A DNA stretch of 64,000 bases from Synechococcus sp. CS-1330 (GTDB lineage: Bacteria > Cyanobacteriota > Cyanobacteriia > PCC-6307 > Cyanobiaceae): contig JAHLYR010000007.1 of assembly GCA_025128025.1 (NCBI GenBank), positions 1 through 64,000 of the forward strand, written 5' to 3'. Position numbers and translations under genes: made by a program. Positions 12,632 through 22,262 of the stretch are shown here, in pieces. Under the pieces are notes generated by a model that ran no database searches, had not been told where the DNA came from, and was given only the letters and a program-made list of their open reading frames with translations. Numbering within the stretch: position 1 is the first letter of the stretch; each line of letters opens with the position of its first letter.

Positions 12632-14050
12632 ATGTTTGACGAGCTTTCGCAGCGATTTGAAGAGGCGGTTAAGAGCCTGAGAGGGCAGGCCGCGATCACC
12701 GAAACCAACGTGGAAGGCGCGCTCAGGCAGGTGCGTCGAGCCCTGCTGGAGGCGGATGTGAGCCTGCCGGTAGTTCAGGACTTCGTTGAAGAGGTGCGCC
12801 GCAAGGCCGTGGGCGCCGAGGTGGTGCGGGGCGTTAGCCCGGATCAGAAATTTATCCAGCTGGTGCACGAGCAGCTGGTTGAAACCATGGGCGGCGAGAA
12901 CGCCCCCCTGGCCGCAGGTGGCAAGCCCGGTGCACCCTCGGTGGTGCTGATGGCCGGCCTGCAGGGCGCCGGCAAAACCACCGCCACCGCCAAGCTCGGC
13001 CTGCACCTCAAGGAGCAGGGGCGCAAGGCCCTGCTGGTGGGAGCGGACGTCTACCGACCTGCCGCCATTGAGCAGCTGAAAACCCTGGGCGCCCAAATCG
13101 GCGTGGAGGTATTCAGCCTTGGCACCGATGCCAAGCCCGAGGACATCGCCGCCGCCGGCATCGCCAAGGCCCGCGAGGAGGGCTTCGACACGGTGCTGGT
13201 AGACACCGCCGGCCGACTCCAAATCGACACGTCGATGATGGAGGAGATGGTGCGGATCCGTCAGGCCGTGCAGCCCGACGAAGTGCTGCTGGTGGTGGAT
13301 TCGATGATCGGCCAGGAGGCCGCCGATCTCACCCGGGCCTTCCACGAGCAGGTGGGCATCACCGGAGCCGTGCTCACCAAGCTCGACGGCGACTCCCGAG
13401 GCGGTGCAGCACTCTCAATCCGCAAGGTGAGCGGTGCGCCGATCAAGTTCATCGGCACCGGAGAGAAGGTAGAGGCGCTCCAGCCCTTCCATCCCGAGCG
13501 GATGGCAAGCCGCATCCTCGGCATGGGCGACGTGCTCACCCTGGTGGAGAAGGCCACCAAGGAGGTGGAGCTGGCCGACGTGGCCCGCATGCAGCAAAAA
13601 CTCCAGGAAGCCAGTTTCGACTTCTCCGACTTTCTGCAGCAGATGCGCATGATCCGGCGCATGGGCTCCCTGGGCGGGCTGATGAAGCTGATCCCGGGCA
13701 TGAACAAAATTGACGACGGCATGCTCAAGCAAGGCGAGGTTCAGCTCAAGAAGATCGAGGCGATGATTGGCTCAATGACAGAGGTTGAGCGCCAGCAACC
13801 GGAGCTGCTGGCCTCCCAACCCTCAAGAAGGCGCCGCATCGCCTCTGGCTGCGGCCACAGCTCGGCCGAGGTGGACAAGGTGCTGGCCGATTTCCAGAAG
13901 ATGCGCGGCTTCATGCAGCAGATGACCCGCGGCGGCGGCATGCCCGGGATGCCAGGAATGCCCGGCATGCCTGGTCCCATGGGTGGCGGTGGGGCGGGGC
14001 AAAGAGTTGCCAAGCCCGCCAAGAAACGCAAGGGGTTCGGGCAGCTATGA
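12632..14050 (+). CDS. ffh: Signal recognition particle protein
   Basis: The 472-residue GTPase binds SRP RNA and signal sequences to target membrane proteins. It shows the N domain (ETNVEGALRQVRRALLEADV), G1 GLQGAGKTTATAKL, DVYRPAAIEQL, G3 DTAGRLQID, G4 TKLDGDSRGG, and the methionine-rich M domain from FDFSDFLQQMRMIRRMG onward. The C-terminus has an unusually regular GMPGMPGMPGMPGPMGGG run before a basic tail. Length and motif order are normal. rpsP follows after a 49-nt gap. Confidence 0.97.
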   Translation: MFDELSQRFEEAVKSLRGQAAITETNVEGALRQVRRALLEADVSLPVVQDFVEEVRRKAVGAEVVRGVSPDQKFIQLVHEQLVETMGGENAPLAAGGKPGAPSVVLMAGLQGAGKTTATAKLGLHLKEQGRKALLVGADVYRPAAIEQLKTLGAQIGVEVFSLGTDAKPEDIAAAGIAKAREEGFDTVLVDTAGRLQIDTSMMEEMVRIRQAVQPDEVLLVVDSMIGQEAADLTRAFHEQVGITGAVLTKLDGDSRGGAALSIRKVSGAPIKFIGTGEKVEALQPFHPERMASRILGMGDVLTLVEKATKEVELADVARMQQKLQEASFDFSDFLQQMRMIRRMGSLGGLMKLIPGMNKIDDGMLKQGEVQLKKIEAMIGSMTEVERQQPELLASQPSRRRRIASGCGHSSAEVDKVLADFQKMRGFMQQMTRGGGMPGMPGMPGMPGPMGGGGAGQRVAKPAKKRKGFGQL

Positions 14051-14099
14051 GCACCCGACCGGGTACATTGTTTGTTTGGACACCTAGCGCAAGGCCACG

Positions 14100-14546
14100 A
14101 TGATCAAGCTCCGCCTGAAGCGGTTTGGAAAGAAGCGGGAAGCGAGTTTCCGCCTCGTGGCCACTAACAGCACCTCTCGCCGCGACGGACGTCCGCTTGA
14201 GGAGCTGGGCTTCTACAACCCCCGTACCAAAGAGACCCGTCTCGACACCGAGGCGATCCGCACTCGCCTCAGCCAGGGTGCCCAACCCACCGACACGGTG
14301 CGCTCCTTGCTGGAGAAGGGTGGTCTGATCGAGAAGACCTTGCGCCCTGCCGAGGTCGTTGGCAAGCAAAAGCAGGCTGATGCCCGCGAAGCTGCAGCCA
14401 AACAGGCTGTCAAGGAAGCTGCTGAAGCAAAGGCCGCTGAGGCTGCTGCGGCTGCCGAAGCCAAGGCCGCTGCTGAAGCTGCTGCTGCTGAGGCCGCCAG
14501 TGCCGAAGAAGCAACTACGGAAGCCGCCGCTACAGCCGAAGCTTGA
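14100..14546 (+). CDS. rpsP: 30S ribosomal protein S16 with Ala-rich tail
   Basis: The first 80 residues ([20 protein letters not shown], then [15 protein letters not shown] and a [11 protein letters not shown] segment) are a complete S16, which helps assemble the 30S body. The remaining 65 residues are almost only A, E and K ([14 protein letters not shown] and similar), a low-complexity helical extension seen in some cyanobacterial S16 proteins. The gene follows ffh, as in many bacteria, and its stop lies just upstream of phoH. Confidence 0.97.
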   Translation: MIKLRLKRFGKKREASFRLVATNSTSRRDGRPLEELGFYNPRTKETRLDTEAIRTRLSQGAQPTDTVRSLLEKGGLIEKTLRPAEVVGKQKQADAREAAAKQAVKEAAEAKAAEAAAAAEAKAAAEAAAAEAASAEEATTEAAATAEA

Positions 14547-14557
14547 GCTTTCGCCCC

Positions 14558-15589
14558 ATGGCAGAGCCAAAGGGGCCCACAAGCTTTGCCATTCCCCTGC
14601 CCAATCCTGCCGCGGCTCTAGCCCTGGCAGGTGACGCCGAATCATCCACCCTGCGCCATCTCGAAGCCCTCACCGGCGCTTCGCTGGTGCTGCGGGGGCT
14701 GGATTTGGTCATTCAGGCACCTCCCAGCCAGCTTGAGAGAGCTGCGGCATTGGTGGAATTGCTTCGCCCCCTGTGGCAGGAAGGCCAAGCCATCACCCAG
14801 GTGGATGTGCGGGTAGCCCTGCAGGCCCTCGACACCGGCAGAAGCGCGGAGCATCAGCAACTGGGCCGCCAGGCGCTGGCCCGCAGCCAGAGTGGCCAGT
14901 TGCTGCGCCCGCGCACCCTGCGCCAGCAGACCTACGTGGAAGCTATGGAGCGCCACGACCTCACCATTGCCCTCGGCCCGGCGGGCACGGGCAAAACCTT
15001 TCTGGCCGCCGTTCAGGCGGTGCGCATGCTCACCGAGCGCAAAGTGGAGCGGTTGGTGCTCACTCGCCCGGCGGTGGAGGCGGGCGAACGGCTCGGGTTT
15101 CTACCGGGCGATCTGCAGCAGAAAGTTGATCCCTACCTGCGCCCACTCTACGACGCCCTGCACGCCCTGCTTGGCGCCGAGCGCACTGGTGCCCTGCTGG
15201 AAAAAGGGGTGATTGAAGTGGCGCCTCTGGCTTACATGCGCGGCCGCACCCTGGCCGACGCTTTTGTGATCCTCGACGAAGCCCAAAACACCACCACCAC
15301 CCAGATGCGGATGGTGCTGACCCGGCTGGGGGAACACTCCCGCATGGTGGTAACTGGCGATCCCACCCAGGTGGACCTGCCCTATGGGGTAAAGAGCGGC
15401 CTGCAGGAAGCTGCCCAGGTACTGCAGGGGGTGGAGGGGGTGGCGATCTGCGAGCTCACCGCGGCTGACGTGGTGCGCCACCCGCTAGTGCAGCGGCTGG
15501 TGGAGGCCTATGCCGATCGCGATGCCACCAAACTGGCGCCTGCCGTTAAAAGGCGATTCGATAGCCAGTGCAGTGAGCCTGAACCATGA
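14558..15589 (+). CDS. phoH: PhoH-like ATPase
   Basis: The 343-residue protein belongs to the PhoH/YbeZ family of P-loop ATPases, linked to RNA metabolism and ribosome-associated functions. Motifs are LGPAGTGKTFLAAVQAV (Walker A), LTRPAVEAGERLGFLPGDL, MRGRTLADAFVILDEAQNTT (Walker B) and VTGDPTQVDLP. I chose ATG 14558 over a TTG that overlaps the rpsP stop, because the protein then starts near the usual family length; the longer form adds five residues. The next gene overlaps by 4 nt. Confidence 0.93.
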   Translation: MAEPKGPTSFAIPLPNPAAALALAGDAESSTLRHLEALTGASLVLRGLDLVIQAPPSQLERAAALVELLRPLWQEGQAITQVDVRVALQALDTGRSAEHQQLGRQALARSQSGQLLRPRTLRQQTYVEAMERHDLTIALGPAGTGKTFLAAVQAVRMLTERKVERLVLTRPAVEAGERLGFLPGDLQQKVDPYLRPLYDALHALLGAERTGALLEKGVIEVAPLAYMRGRTLADAFVILDEAQNTTTTQMRMVLTRLGEHSRMVVTGDPTQVDLPYGVKSGLQEAAQVLQGVEGVAICELTAADVVRHPLVQRLVEAYADRDATKLAPAVKRRFDSQCSEPEP

Positions 15590-16092
15590 ACAAAGCAGAG
15601 CGTCTGCGCATCCCCGCCGAGATCGCCATAGCGGCTTTGGTGGCTTACCTGCTCGGCTACTGGTTCACGAATCTGTTCCCGGGCTACCTACCCAAGATCG
15701 GCGGGCTTTGGTCGGCAATCTCCGCGATCGTGGTTACCCAGGCCACCCGCAGGGAGACAACCTCCTCAGCCTCGCTGCGAATTTTGGGTTCAGCCATCGG
15801 CGCCGGCACCAGTGCCATCTACCTGACGCTGCTGCCCTTTCACCCTCTGGGAATGGCCGTGGCAATCTTCGCCACAGTTGCGCTCTGCGCAGCGATCAAC
15901 GTGCCCAGCCATGGCCGCTTGGCAGCTATCACCGTGATCGTTGTGATGGTCACCGGCAGCCTGGATCCGAAGCTGAGCTCGGGGCTAAATGCCCTGCTGC
16001 GCTTGGCTGAATCGTGCATCGGCACCGGCGTTGCGGTGCTCGCGGCGGGGCTCTGGCCCAGCTCAAACCACCAGGCTGGTGACAAAGCCTGA
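15586..16092 (+). CDS. FUSC-like membrane protein
   Basis: The 168-residue protein is nearly all hydrophobic and has about five to six membrane helices (IAIAALVAYLLGYW, LGSAIGAGTSAIYL, AVAIFATVALCAAI, LAAITVIVVMVTGS, CIGTGVAVLAAGLW). The segment KIGGLWSAISAIVVTQATRRET with LRILGSAIGAG matches the N-terminal membrane half of FUSC / aromatic acid exporter proteins. It lacks the cytosolic half, so it is a short form whose substrate is unknown. Its ATG overlaps the phoH stop (ATGA), which puts it in the ffh-rpsP-phoH transcription unit. Confidence 0.8.
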   Translation: MNKAERLRIPAEIAIAALVAYLLGYWFTNLFPGYLPKIGGLWSAISAIVVTQATRRETTSSASLRILGSAIGAGTSAIYLTLLPFHPLGMAVAIFATVALCAAINVPSHGRLAAITVIVVMVTGSLDPKLSSGLNALLRLAESCIGTGVAVLAAGLWPSSNHQAGDKA

Positions 16093-16215
16093 AGCCCACG
16101 CGCCAAGCCTGAGCCCATCCCGATAGGGAGATCCGCACCAACGAGCGCCAGCAGGGTCTCCCGTTGCCTGCACATCACTGGCAGGATATGGAAACTTCGA
16201 AACCACTGGTGCGCC

Positions 16216-16953
16216 ATGCCGGCCAGCAGCAATTTTCAACAGGCCATTCGTGAGGCTCAATCGAGCGCCCTAGTTGGCCCCAATGTGGTCAACAAGGCCC
16301 TGCCCTATGTGGGCGGTGGCATGGTGCTCACCGCCGGTGGGGTGATGGGAGGTCTGGCCCTGATGGCCAGCAGCCCAGCCCTGTTCATGCCCCTGTTCTG
16401 GGTGGCCCTGATCGGCAACTTCATCCTGTTCTTCGTGGCCCAGAATGTGGCCCTGAAGGGCAACAACAACACTGCTCTGCCGCTGCTGACGGCCTACAGC
16501 CTGCTCACCGGCTTCACCCTCAGCGGCATCGTTGCCTACGCCGTAAGCGCCGCTGGTGTCGGCGCCATCGGCACAGCCACCCTGGCTACGGGCATCACAT
16601 TTGTGGTGGCCTCAGTGGTGGGTCGCCGCATGAGCGACAACATCGGCCAAGCGCTGAGCGGCGTAGTGGGTCTGGGCATCCTCGGCCTGCTCATCGCCAT
16701 GGTCGTGCAGATCATCGGTGGCATTTTTGCCCCAGGGGTTTTCAGCGGAGGCACCTTCGAACTGCTGATTGCAGGTTTCGGCACGGTGCTGTTCGTAGGA
16801 GCCGCATTTGTCGACTTCTACACGATGCCCCGCACCTACAGCGACGACCAATACTTGGCCGGCGCCTTGGGGATGTATCTCACCTACATCAACCTATTTA
16901 TCTTCATCCTGCGCTTGATCATTGCCCTCCAGGGCGGCGGCCGCCGCGACTGA
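16216..16953 (+). CDS. Bax inhibitor-1 / YccA family membrane protein
   Basis: The 245-residue integral membrane protein has about seven hydrophobic helices. Family features are the N-terminal NKALPYVGGGMVLTAGGVMG helix, GFTLSGIVAYA, the VGRRMSDNIGQAL turn and the final VDFYTMPR followed by GMYLTYINLFIFILRLI. BI-1-family proteins form pH- or calcium-sensitive leak channels in some bacteria; the role in cyanobacteria is not established. About 120 nt of non-coding DNA precedes it and a good terminator follows, so it is likely transcribed alone. Confidence 0.88.
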   Translation: MPASSNFQQAIREAQSSALVGPNVVNKALPYVGGGMVLTAGGVMGGLALMASSPALFMPLFWVALIGNFILFFVAQNVALKGNNNTALPLLTAYSLLTGFTLSGIVAYAVSAAGVGAIGTATLATGITFVVASVVGRRMSDNIGQALSGVVGLGILGLLIAMVVQIIGGIFAPGVFSGGTFELLIAGFGTVLFVGAAFVDFYTMPRTYSDDQYLAGALGMYLTYINLFIFILRLIIALQGGGRRD

Positions 16954-16973
16954 GCTTCAATCCAGCAGCTTCA

Positions 16974-16998
16974 GCGCCCCCAAAGGGGCGCATTTTTT
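16974..16998 (+). terminator. Rho-independent terminator
   Basis: A 7-bp GC-only stem (GCGCCCC / GGGGCGC) closes a CAAA loop and is followed by A and six T. It ends the BI-1 family gene and touches the stop codon of the convergent hydrolase gene; the T run is only on the plus-strand side. Confidence 0.88.
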
Positions 16999-18538
16999 AT
17001 GGCTGAGACGGTGGCTTGGGCAATGCCGATGTCACTTCCCGCAGCGGATGGGTTGCGCTGCCCCAACCAGCAAGCGGCAATTCAGGCGGGTTACCTGGGC
17101 TTGAGCGAGCAGCGGCGTTAAACCAAGCCAGCAGCAGGGCACGCAAGGGTCCCCCGGCCTCGCCCCTGGGCGAACGCAAATTGAAGTGATCGGCGTTCTC
17201 GGCCAGCACCAGGCGATGGCCACTGGCACCGCCCCGGGTGGCCCTGGCCATGGGCTCGATCGCCTCGGGCCCGGGCGGCACCACCCAGTCGCGGCTGCCA
17301 CTGATCACCAGCACCTTCGCCTTCATGCTGCCGGCGGAATCGACATCAAATAGCAAGCGCATCGGCGGACTCACCGCAATGGCAGCACTCACGCGGGGGT
17401 CGACCAAAGCGGCGCTATCCGCCGAACCAACAAAGTTGCACTGCAATATCCAGCTGAGATTGCGGGAGGGGTCGCGCACCTCATCGCAAAGCCTTAGAAG
17501 TTTGGTGGTGATGGGCCGGGCCCCAGCCAGCTGCAAGGCAGTGGTCGCTCCCCAGGAATGGCCCGCCACCAGCACCGCCTGGGTGTTCACCGGTCGGCGC
17601 AAGGCCAGACGGCCCTGGGCGGCTGCATCGATCACGGCCGACACATCTTTAGGCCGAAGGGCCAGCTCAGACGGACTGGGCGGGGGCTGCTTGCCGGCCA
17701 GCATGGCCCGCTGCTGGCTTTGATCACTACCTGGGTGGCGGGGCAGCACCACGGTGTAGCCATGGCCAGCCAGATGGGCTGCCCACCCCTCGAAGTTGCT
17801 GGGGTCATCCCACAGCCCGTGGGAAATCACCACCAGTCGATTTACCGCAGCGCCAGATCCCATTGGCTCGAGCACCACCAGAGCCAACGGCTCCGGGCGA
17901 TGGCCAACGGCGATGTTTAGTTCCTGCCGGGCAACAGACAGGGGCCCCACCTCCTGCAGTGGTCCAGCACTGCCCACCGCCGGCAGGGAGGCAATCAGCT
18001 TTTCTGCCGAGCGGCGTTGGTCACGAAAGCGCTGAATTGAAAATCCCAACCGGCCCAGCTCCACCGTGACGCTCTGGCCTGGCAGCTGCTCGATCACATC
18101 CAGCAGGCTGATGCCCCCTTTAGCGGCCGACCGCGCCATCGCTTGCTCAAACTGAGCTGGATCGATGGGATCAGGCAAGCCATCGATGTCCCCTAAGGCC
18201 CCAACCAACAGCAGCACCTGATCAAGTAGCGGCGATCCCTGGGCCTGGCGAATAACCGCCTTTACCTCAAGGGGCAGGTTGGAGCTCAACACAGCCTTGA
18301 GCCTGCGGCCGATCTCGCCTCGGGTGGCACGGTCCAGCTCGGCTAGATCGCTGTCGCCAGCAATCAAGGCCTCGGGACTGCGCAATTCAGCGACCCGGAT
18401 GCTGAAATTTGTTTCGAGCAGGGGCAGGCGCAAATTGATGGTTTCAATCGCCCTGGCCGGCGCTGGAGCCAGCAGGGCGGCGGCACCTATTGCCGTGGCC
18501 AGAATGCGTAACGCCCGGGATGGCAAGGGGCGATTCAT
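16997..18538 (-). CDS. Secreted alpha/beta hydrolase
   Basis: The 513-residue protein starts MNRPLPSRALRI with a hydrophobic stretch and AxA-type site (LAPAPARA), a signal peptide, so it acts outside the cytoplasm. An N-terminal helical region (about 30-180) resembles the DUF1400-type domain that precedes cyanobacterial hydrolases; this is tentative. The hydrolase core has VISHGLWDDPSNF, the nucleophile elbow AGHSWGATTAL, the acid candidate SGSRDWVVPP and the histidine in ENADHFNL. The fold suggests an esterase or lipase; the substrate is unknown. In-frame codons upstream of this start lack a signal peptide and overlap the neighbour. Confidence 0.85.
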   Translation of the reverse strand: MNRPLPSRALRILATAIGAAALLAPAPARAIETINLRLPLLETNFSIRVAELRSPEALIAGDSDLAELDRATRGEIGRRLKAVLSSNLPLEVKAVIRQAQGSPLLDQVLLLVGALGDIDGLPDPIDPAQFEQAMARSAAKGGISLLDVIEQLPGQSVTVELGRLGFSIQRFRDQRRSAEKLIASLPAVGSAGPLQEVGPLSVARQELNIAVGHRPEPLALVVLEPMGSGAAVNRLVVISHGLWDDPSNFEGWAAHLAGHGYTVVLPRHPGSDQSQQRAMLAGKQPPPSPSELALRPKDVSAVIDAAAQGRLALRRPVNTQAVLVAGHSWGATTALQLAGARPITTKLLRLCDEVRDPSRNLSWILQCNFVGSADSAALVDPRVSAAIAVSPPMRLLFDVDSAGSMKAKVLVISGSRDWVVPPGPEAIEPMARATRGGASGHRLVLAENADHFNLRSPRGEAGGPLRALLLAWFNAAARSSPGNPPELPLAGWGSATHPLREVTSALPKPPSQP

Positions 18539-18581
18539 CGGCTGAGGCGACGGCGGGGCAATGAAGCCATCTTCGCCCGTT

Positions 18582-19106
18582 TCAAGCCTCAGCCACCGCT
18601 TCGATTGCGGCGGCGATCGAGCTCCGCTGCTCGGCGTCGTAGCCCCAGCGATCCAGAAAGGCGACGTCTTCTCCCTGCCCGGCGGTAGCCGCCAGCAAGA
18701 TTTCCAGCCGCTCCTTAACGGCCTGGGGCTCAAGGCTCCGCAGCAGTTCGGTGCAGCGGGCTTGCACCCGCTCCGAAGCCCCCTGCTGGCTGGAATCGCC
18801 AGCACGTTGATGGTGCAGGGCCATCGCCGTACTCATGGCCAGGTTGCGGGCCGAGAGATCGACGACGCCCTCGCCTGCCAGCCGCAGCTGCAGCAGCAGG
18901 GTTTCGGGCAGGCGGTCCATCAGCGGGCAGTCGCCGGCCAGGCTCACAACAAAAAAGCCCCTGGCACCATCGCGGCTTGCCACCAGCTCAGCCACCCGGT
19001 CGGCAAGTACTTCATCACTGAGTTCGCCATGCTCCCACAACGCCAGCCACTGGGCCGTGATCTCCATGGCCTGCTGAAAGGTGGGTTGGCGAGGAGCTGG
19101 GGTCAT
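18582..19106 (-). CDS. Conserved hypothetical protein, 174 aa
   Basis: I do not recognise this protein. It is soluble, acidic and mostly helical, without signal peptide or membrane segment. Notable segments are FQQAMEITAQWLALWEHGELSDEVLADRVAELVASRDGARGFFV (in parts), LQLRLAGEGVVDLSARNLAMSTAMALHH and AVKERLEILLAATAGQGEDVAFLDRWGYD. The start is ATG 19106; longer in-frame readings overlap the divergent decarboxylase gene. It lies upstream of the secreted hydrolase on the same strand with a 43-nt gap, so the two may be co-transcribed. Confidence 0.7.
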   Translation of the reverse strand: MTPAPRQPTFQQAMEITAQWLALWEHGELSDEVLADRVAELVASRDGARGFFVVSLAGDCPLMDRLPETLLLQLRLAGEGVVDLSARNLAMSTAMALHHQRAGDSSQQGASERVQARCTELLRSLEPQAVKERLEILLAATAGQGEDVAFLDRWGYDAEQRSSIAAAIEAVAEA

Positions 19107-19164
19107 CGCTATGGACACAAAATGCACACCAAAGCAGCATATGGGCGTTAGCCGCCCCGCTTCG

Positions 19165-20019
19165 ATGTCCCGCCGCCGCCACACGATGGAGCTGCACTTG
19201 CCCGAGGGACACCGCCGGGCCCTGGAGGCGCATTGCCGTCGCACGGGCGAAAGCGCCAGCCACGTGCTGCGAGCGGCTCTGAGCGACTATCTCGACCTGG
19301 AGCACCACACCCTCTGGCAGGTGTCCACCTCCACGGCCGTGGTGGAAGGGGTGTCCCAGGGCTGCCTGCGGGTAGGCGAGCTGGCCCGGCATGGCGATTT
19401 CGGCCTGGGCACCTTCGATCACCTCGATGGCGAAGGGGTGCTGCTGGAGGGCGAATGCTGGCAAGCCCGGGCCGATGGTTCCCTCAGCCGAGCTCCCGAC
19501 GAGGAACTGACGCCCTTTTTTGTAGTGACCCATTTCCACAGCGACCAGCAGCACCAGTTCGAGCAGGTGACCAGCTGGGCAGACCTTTGCAACCGCCTCG
19601 ACGCATTGCGACCGAGCGACAACCTCTTCATGGCCATCCGCGTGCGCGGCATGCTGGATCGCATTGAGGTGCGAACCGTCAGCGCCGTGGAGACCGGCAC
19701 AGAACTGGAGGCAGCCGCCGCAGTCCAGACCGTGTTCGACCACCACAACCTCAGCGGCACCCTGGTGGGCTTCTGGTCGCCGAGTTACGTCAGCAGCCTG
19801 AATATCCCCGGCTATCACTTCCATTTCCTCAGCGACGATCGCCATTGCGGAGGCCATGTGCTCGAGAACGGCGCTGTGAAAGCGGGCCAGTTGACCGTGG
19901 ATCTCCACCTGGAATCCGAGCTGCGGGTGGCCCTGCCCCAGACGCGCGACTTCCTCGAGGCTGACCTCAGCCGGGATCCCAGCGAAGCCCTGGCCCGGGC
20001 AGAAGCCAAATCCTTCTAA
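19165..20019 (+). CDS. budA: Alpha-acetolactate decarboxylase with N-terminal RHH-like domain
   Basis: The C-terminal 230 residues are acetolactate decarboxylase, which converts acetolactate to acetoin. Visible marks are HGDFGLGTFDHLDGEGVLL, TPFFVVTHFHSD, GTLVGFWSPSYVSSLNIPGY and the zinc-binding HFHFLSDDRHCGGH, with the three His at the spacing known for the family (x1, then x10 between). Residues 8-45 (MELHLPEGHRRALEAHC, then ESASHVLRAALSDYL) instead read as a ribbon-helix-helix DNA-binding unit of CopG/Arc type. That makes the protein about 284 residues against about 260 for BudA. The start is uncertain: ATG at 19165, 19186 or 19141 are all possible, with no clear Shine-Dalgarno. No acetolactate synthase gene is adjacent. 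Confidence 0.88.
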   Translation: MSRRRHTMELHLPEGHRRALEAHCRRTGESASHVLRAALSDYLDLEHHTLWQVSTSTAVVEGVSQGCLRVGELARHGDFGLGTFDHLDGEGVLLEGECWQARADGSLSRAPDEELTPFFVVTHFHSDQQHQFEQVTSWADLCNRLDALRPSDNLFMAIRVRGMLDRIEVRTVSAVETGTELEAAAAVQTVFDHHNLSGTLVGFWSPSYVSSLNIPGYHFHFLSDDRHCGGHVLENGAVKAGQLTVDLHLESELRVALPQTRDFLEADLSRDPSEALARAEAKSF

Positions 20020-20045
20020 GGCCTGCCGGCTGCCAGGCTGGTGCT

Positions 20046-20975
20046 ATGGAGTTTCCCCCGACCATCCCGGCCCTACCCACGAGCCCTGAAGGCTTTCGCT
20101 CCGGCTTCGTGGCGCTGATCGGCCGGCCAAACGTGGGCAAATCCACCCTGCTCAACCAGCTGGTGGGCGAGAAGGTGGCGATCACCTCGCCGGTAGCCCA
20201 AACCACCCGCAACCGGTTGCGGGCGATCCTCACCACCGAAACAGCCCAGCTGGTGCTGCTAGATACACCAGGTATCCACAAGCCCCACCATCTGCTGGGG
20301 GAGCGACTGGTCCAGAGCGCCCGCCGCGCCATCGGGGAAGTGGATGTGGTGCTGCTGCTGGTGGATGGCAGCGAGCCGGCTGGCCGGGGCGATGGCTTCA
20401 TCGTGGAGCTGCTGCAGCACCTCCGCGCGCCGGTGCACGTAGCCCTCAACAAAAACGACCTGGTGGATCCGGATCGGGCCGAGGAATTGGCCCAGAGCTA
20501 CGGCGAGCTGGTGCCGGGCTGGCCCCTGCATCCGGTGAGCGCCTTGAACGGCGCGGGCACCAGTGAGTTGGTGGCAGCTCTGGCCGCCGACCTACCGGAG
20601 GGCCCCCACCTATACCCACCGGATGCGGTGAACGATCAGCCCGAGCAGTTGCTGCTGGCGGAATTGATCCGCGAGCAGGTGTTGCACCACACCCGCGAGG
20701 AGATTCCCCACTCGGTAGCAGTGCAGATCGAGCGCATCGTCGACGACGGGCCGCGCACTGCAGTGCTGGCCACGGTGCTGGTGGAACGCAGCAGCCAAAA
20801 GGGAATCCTGATTGGCAAAGGGGGCCGCATGCTTAAGGAGATCGGCAGCGGCGCCCGCCAGCAGATGCAGAAATTGATCGACGGGCCGGTGTATCTGGAG
20901 CTGTTCGTGAAGGTGGTGCCCAACTGGCGCCGCAGCGCTGCGCGCTTGAGCGAACTGGGCTATACGGGCAGCTGA
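20046..20975 (+). CDS. era: GTPase Era
   Basis: The 309-residue protein is the essential GTPase that binds the 3' end of 16S rRNA during 30S maturation. G motifs are IGRPNVGKSTLL, the TSPVAQTTRNR switch, LLDTPGIHKP and NKNDLVD. The C-terminal KH domain is complete (EIPHSVAVQIER, KGILIGKGGRMLKEIG, VYLELFVKVVPNWR). The length is normal. It heads a short same-strand run with the bilin lyase and trmD, with gaps of 12 and 4 nt, so the three are likely one operon. Confidence 0.97.
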   Translation: MEFPPTIPALPTSPEGFRSGFVALIGRPNVGKSTLLNQLVGEKVAITSPVAQTTRNRLRAILTTETAQLVLLDTPGIHKPHHLLGERLVQSARRAIGEVDVVLLLVDGSEPAGRGDGFIVELLQHLRAPVHVALNKNDLVDPDRAEELAQSYGELVPGWPLHPVSALNGAGTSELVAALAADLPEGPHLYPPDAVNDQPEQLLLAELIREQVLHHTREEIPHSVAVQIERIVDDGPRTAVLATVLVERSSQKGILIGKGGRMLKEIGSGARQQMQKLIDGPVYLELFVKVVPNWRRSAARLSELGYTGS

Positions 20976-20987
20976 GAGAATGGTTGG

Positions 20988-21515
20988 ATGAGCGACATCA
21001 ACAGCAGCCAATCACCCTTTCCGCCCGAGCAAATTGGAGCCTTTCTGCGCCTTTGCGACGGCGAGTGGATGAGCCTGCGCAGCCAGTTCGCCCTGGGTGC
21101 GATCAGCGCTACTGATAGCGACAGCGCCGAAGACCTCGACGATGACGGCGACGCCTGGCACAGCAGCGAGCGCGGCGAACTGGTGGTGGCCTTTCTCGAG
21201 GCCGAGACCGCTGGTGGGGCCGGCGGCCTGCAAGTGGGCCCGAAGGACGCCTTGGCCCCTCAGCAGTTGCACTTCGACGCCGACGGTGGCTTCCGCAGCG
21301 GCGAGCAGCAGGGCCGCTGGCAGCTCTGGCCCGACGGCAGCCTGGAGCTGGTGATCACAGGTGATGGCCGGGAGGTGCGCGAGCGGATCTGGTTCACCAA
21401 GCCCAATCTGAGGCTGCGCTCCACGGTGGAAACCGGCGTTGATGGCAGCCCCGGCCGGGCCAGCTTCAGCTCCGAGATCCGCCGGGTAAGCAGACCCGCC
21501 GTGCCCGCGAGCTGA
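20988..21515 (+). CDS. Phycobiliprotein bilin lyase, CpcS/CpeS family
   Basis: The 175-residue protein has the lipocalin-like pattern of CpcS/CpeS lyases, which attach phycobilins to cysteine of phycobiliprotein beta (and some alpha) subunits. Visible blocks are FLRLCDGEWMSLRSQF at the N-terminus, GRWQLWPDGSLELVI, and the strongly conserved RERIWFTKPNLRLRS followed by FSSEIRRV. Between the first two strands lies an acidic insertion rich in Asp, Ser and Glu (about residues 43-62) that is unusual. The exact subclass and pigment cannot be decided. It sits between era and trmD rather than in a phycobilisome cluster. Confidence 0.88.
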   Translation: MSDINSSQSPFPPEQIGAFLRLCDGEWMSLRSQFALGAISATDSDSAEDLDDDGDAWHSSERGELVVAFLEAETAGGAGGLQVGPKDALAPQQLHFDADGGFRSGEQQGRWQLWPDGSLELVITGDGREVRERIWFTKPNLRLRSTVETGVDGSPGRASFSSEIRRVSRPAVPAS

Positions 21516-21519
21516 GCTA

Positions 21520-22221
<702 letters not shown>

Positions 22222-22262
22222 AAGCAGCAAACTGGGCGAAGCCTCCAGCTGAGGAAACACCG

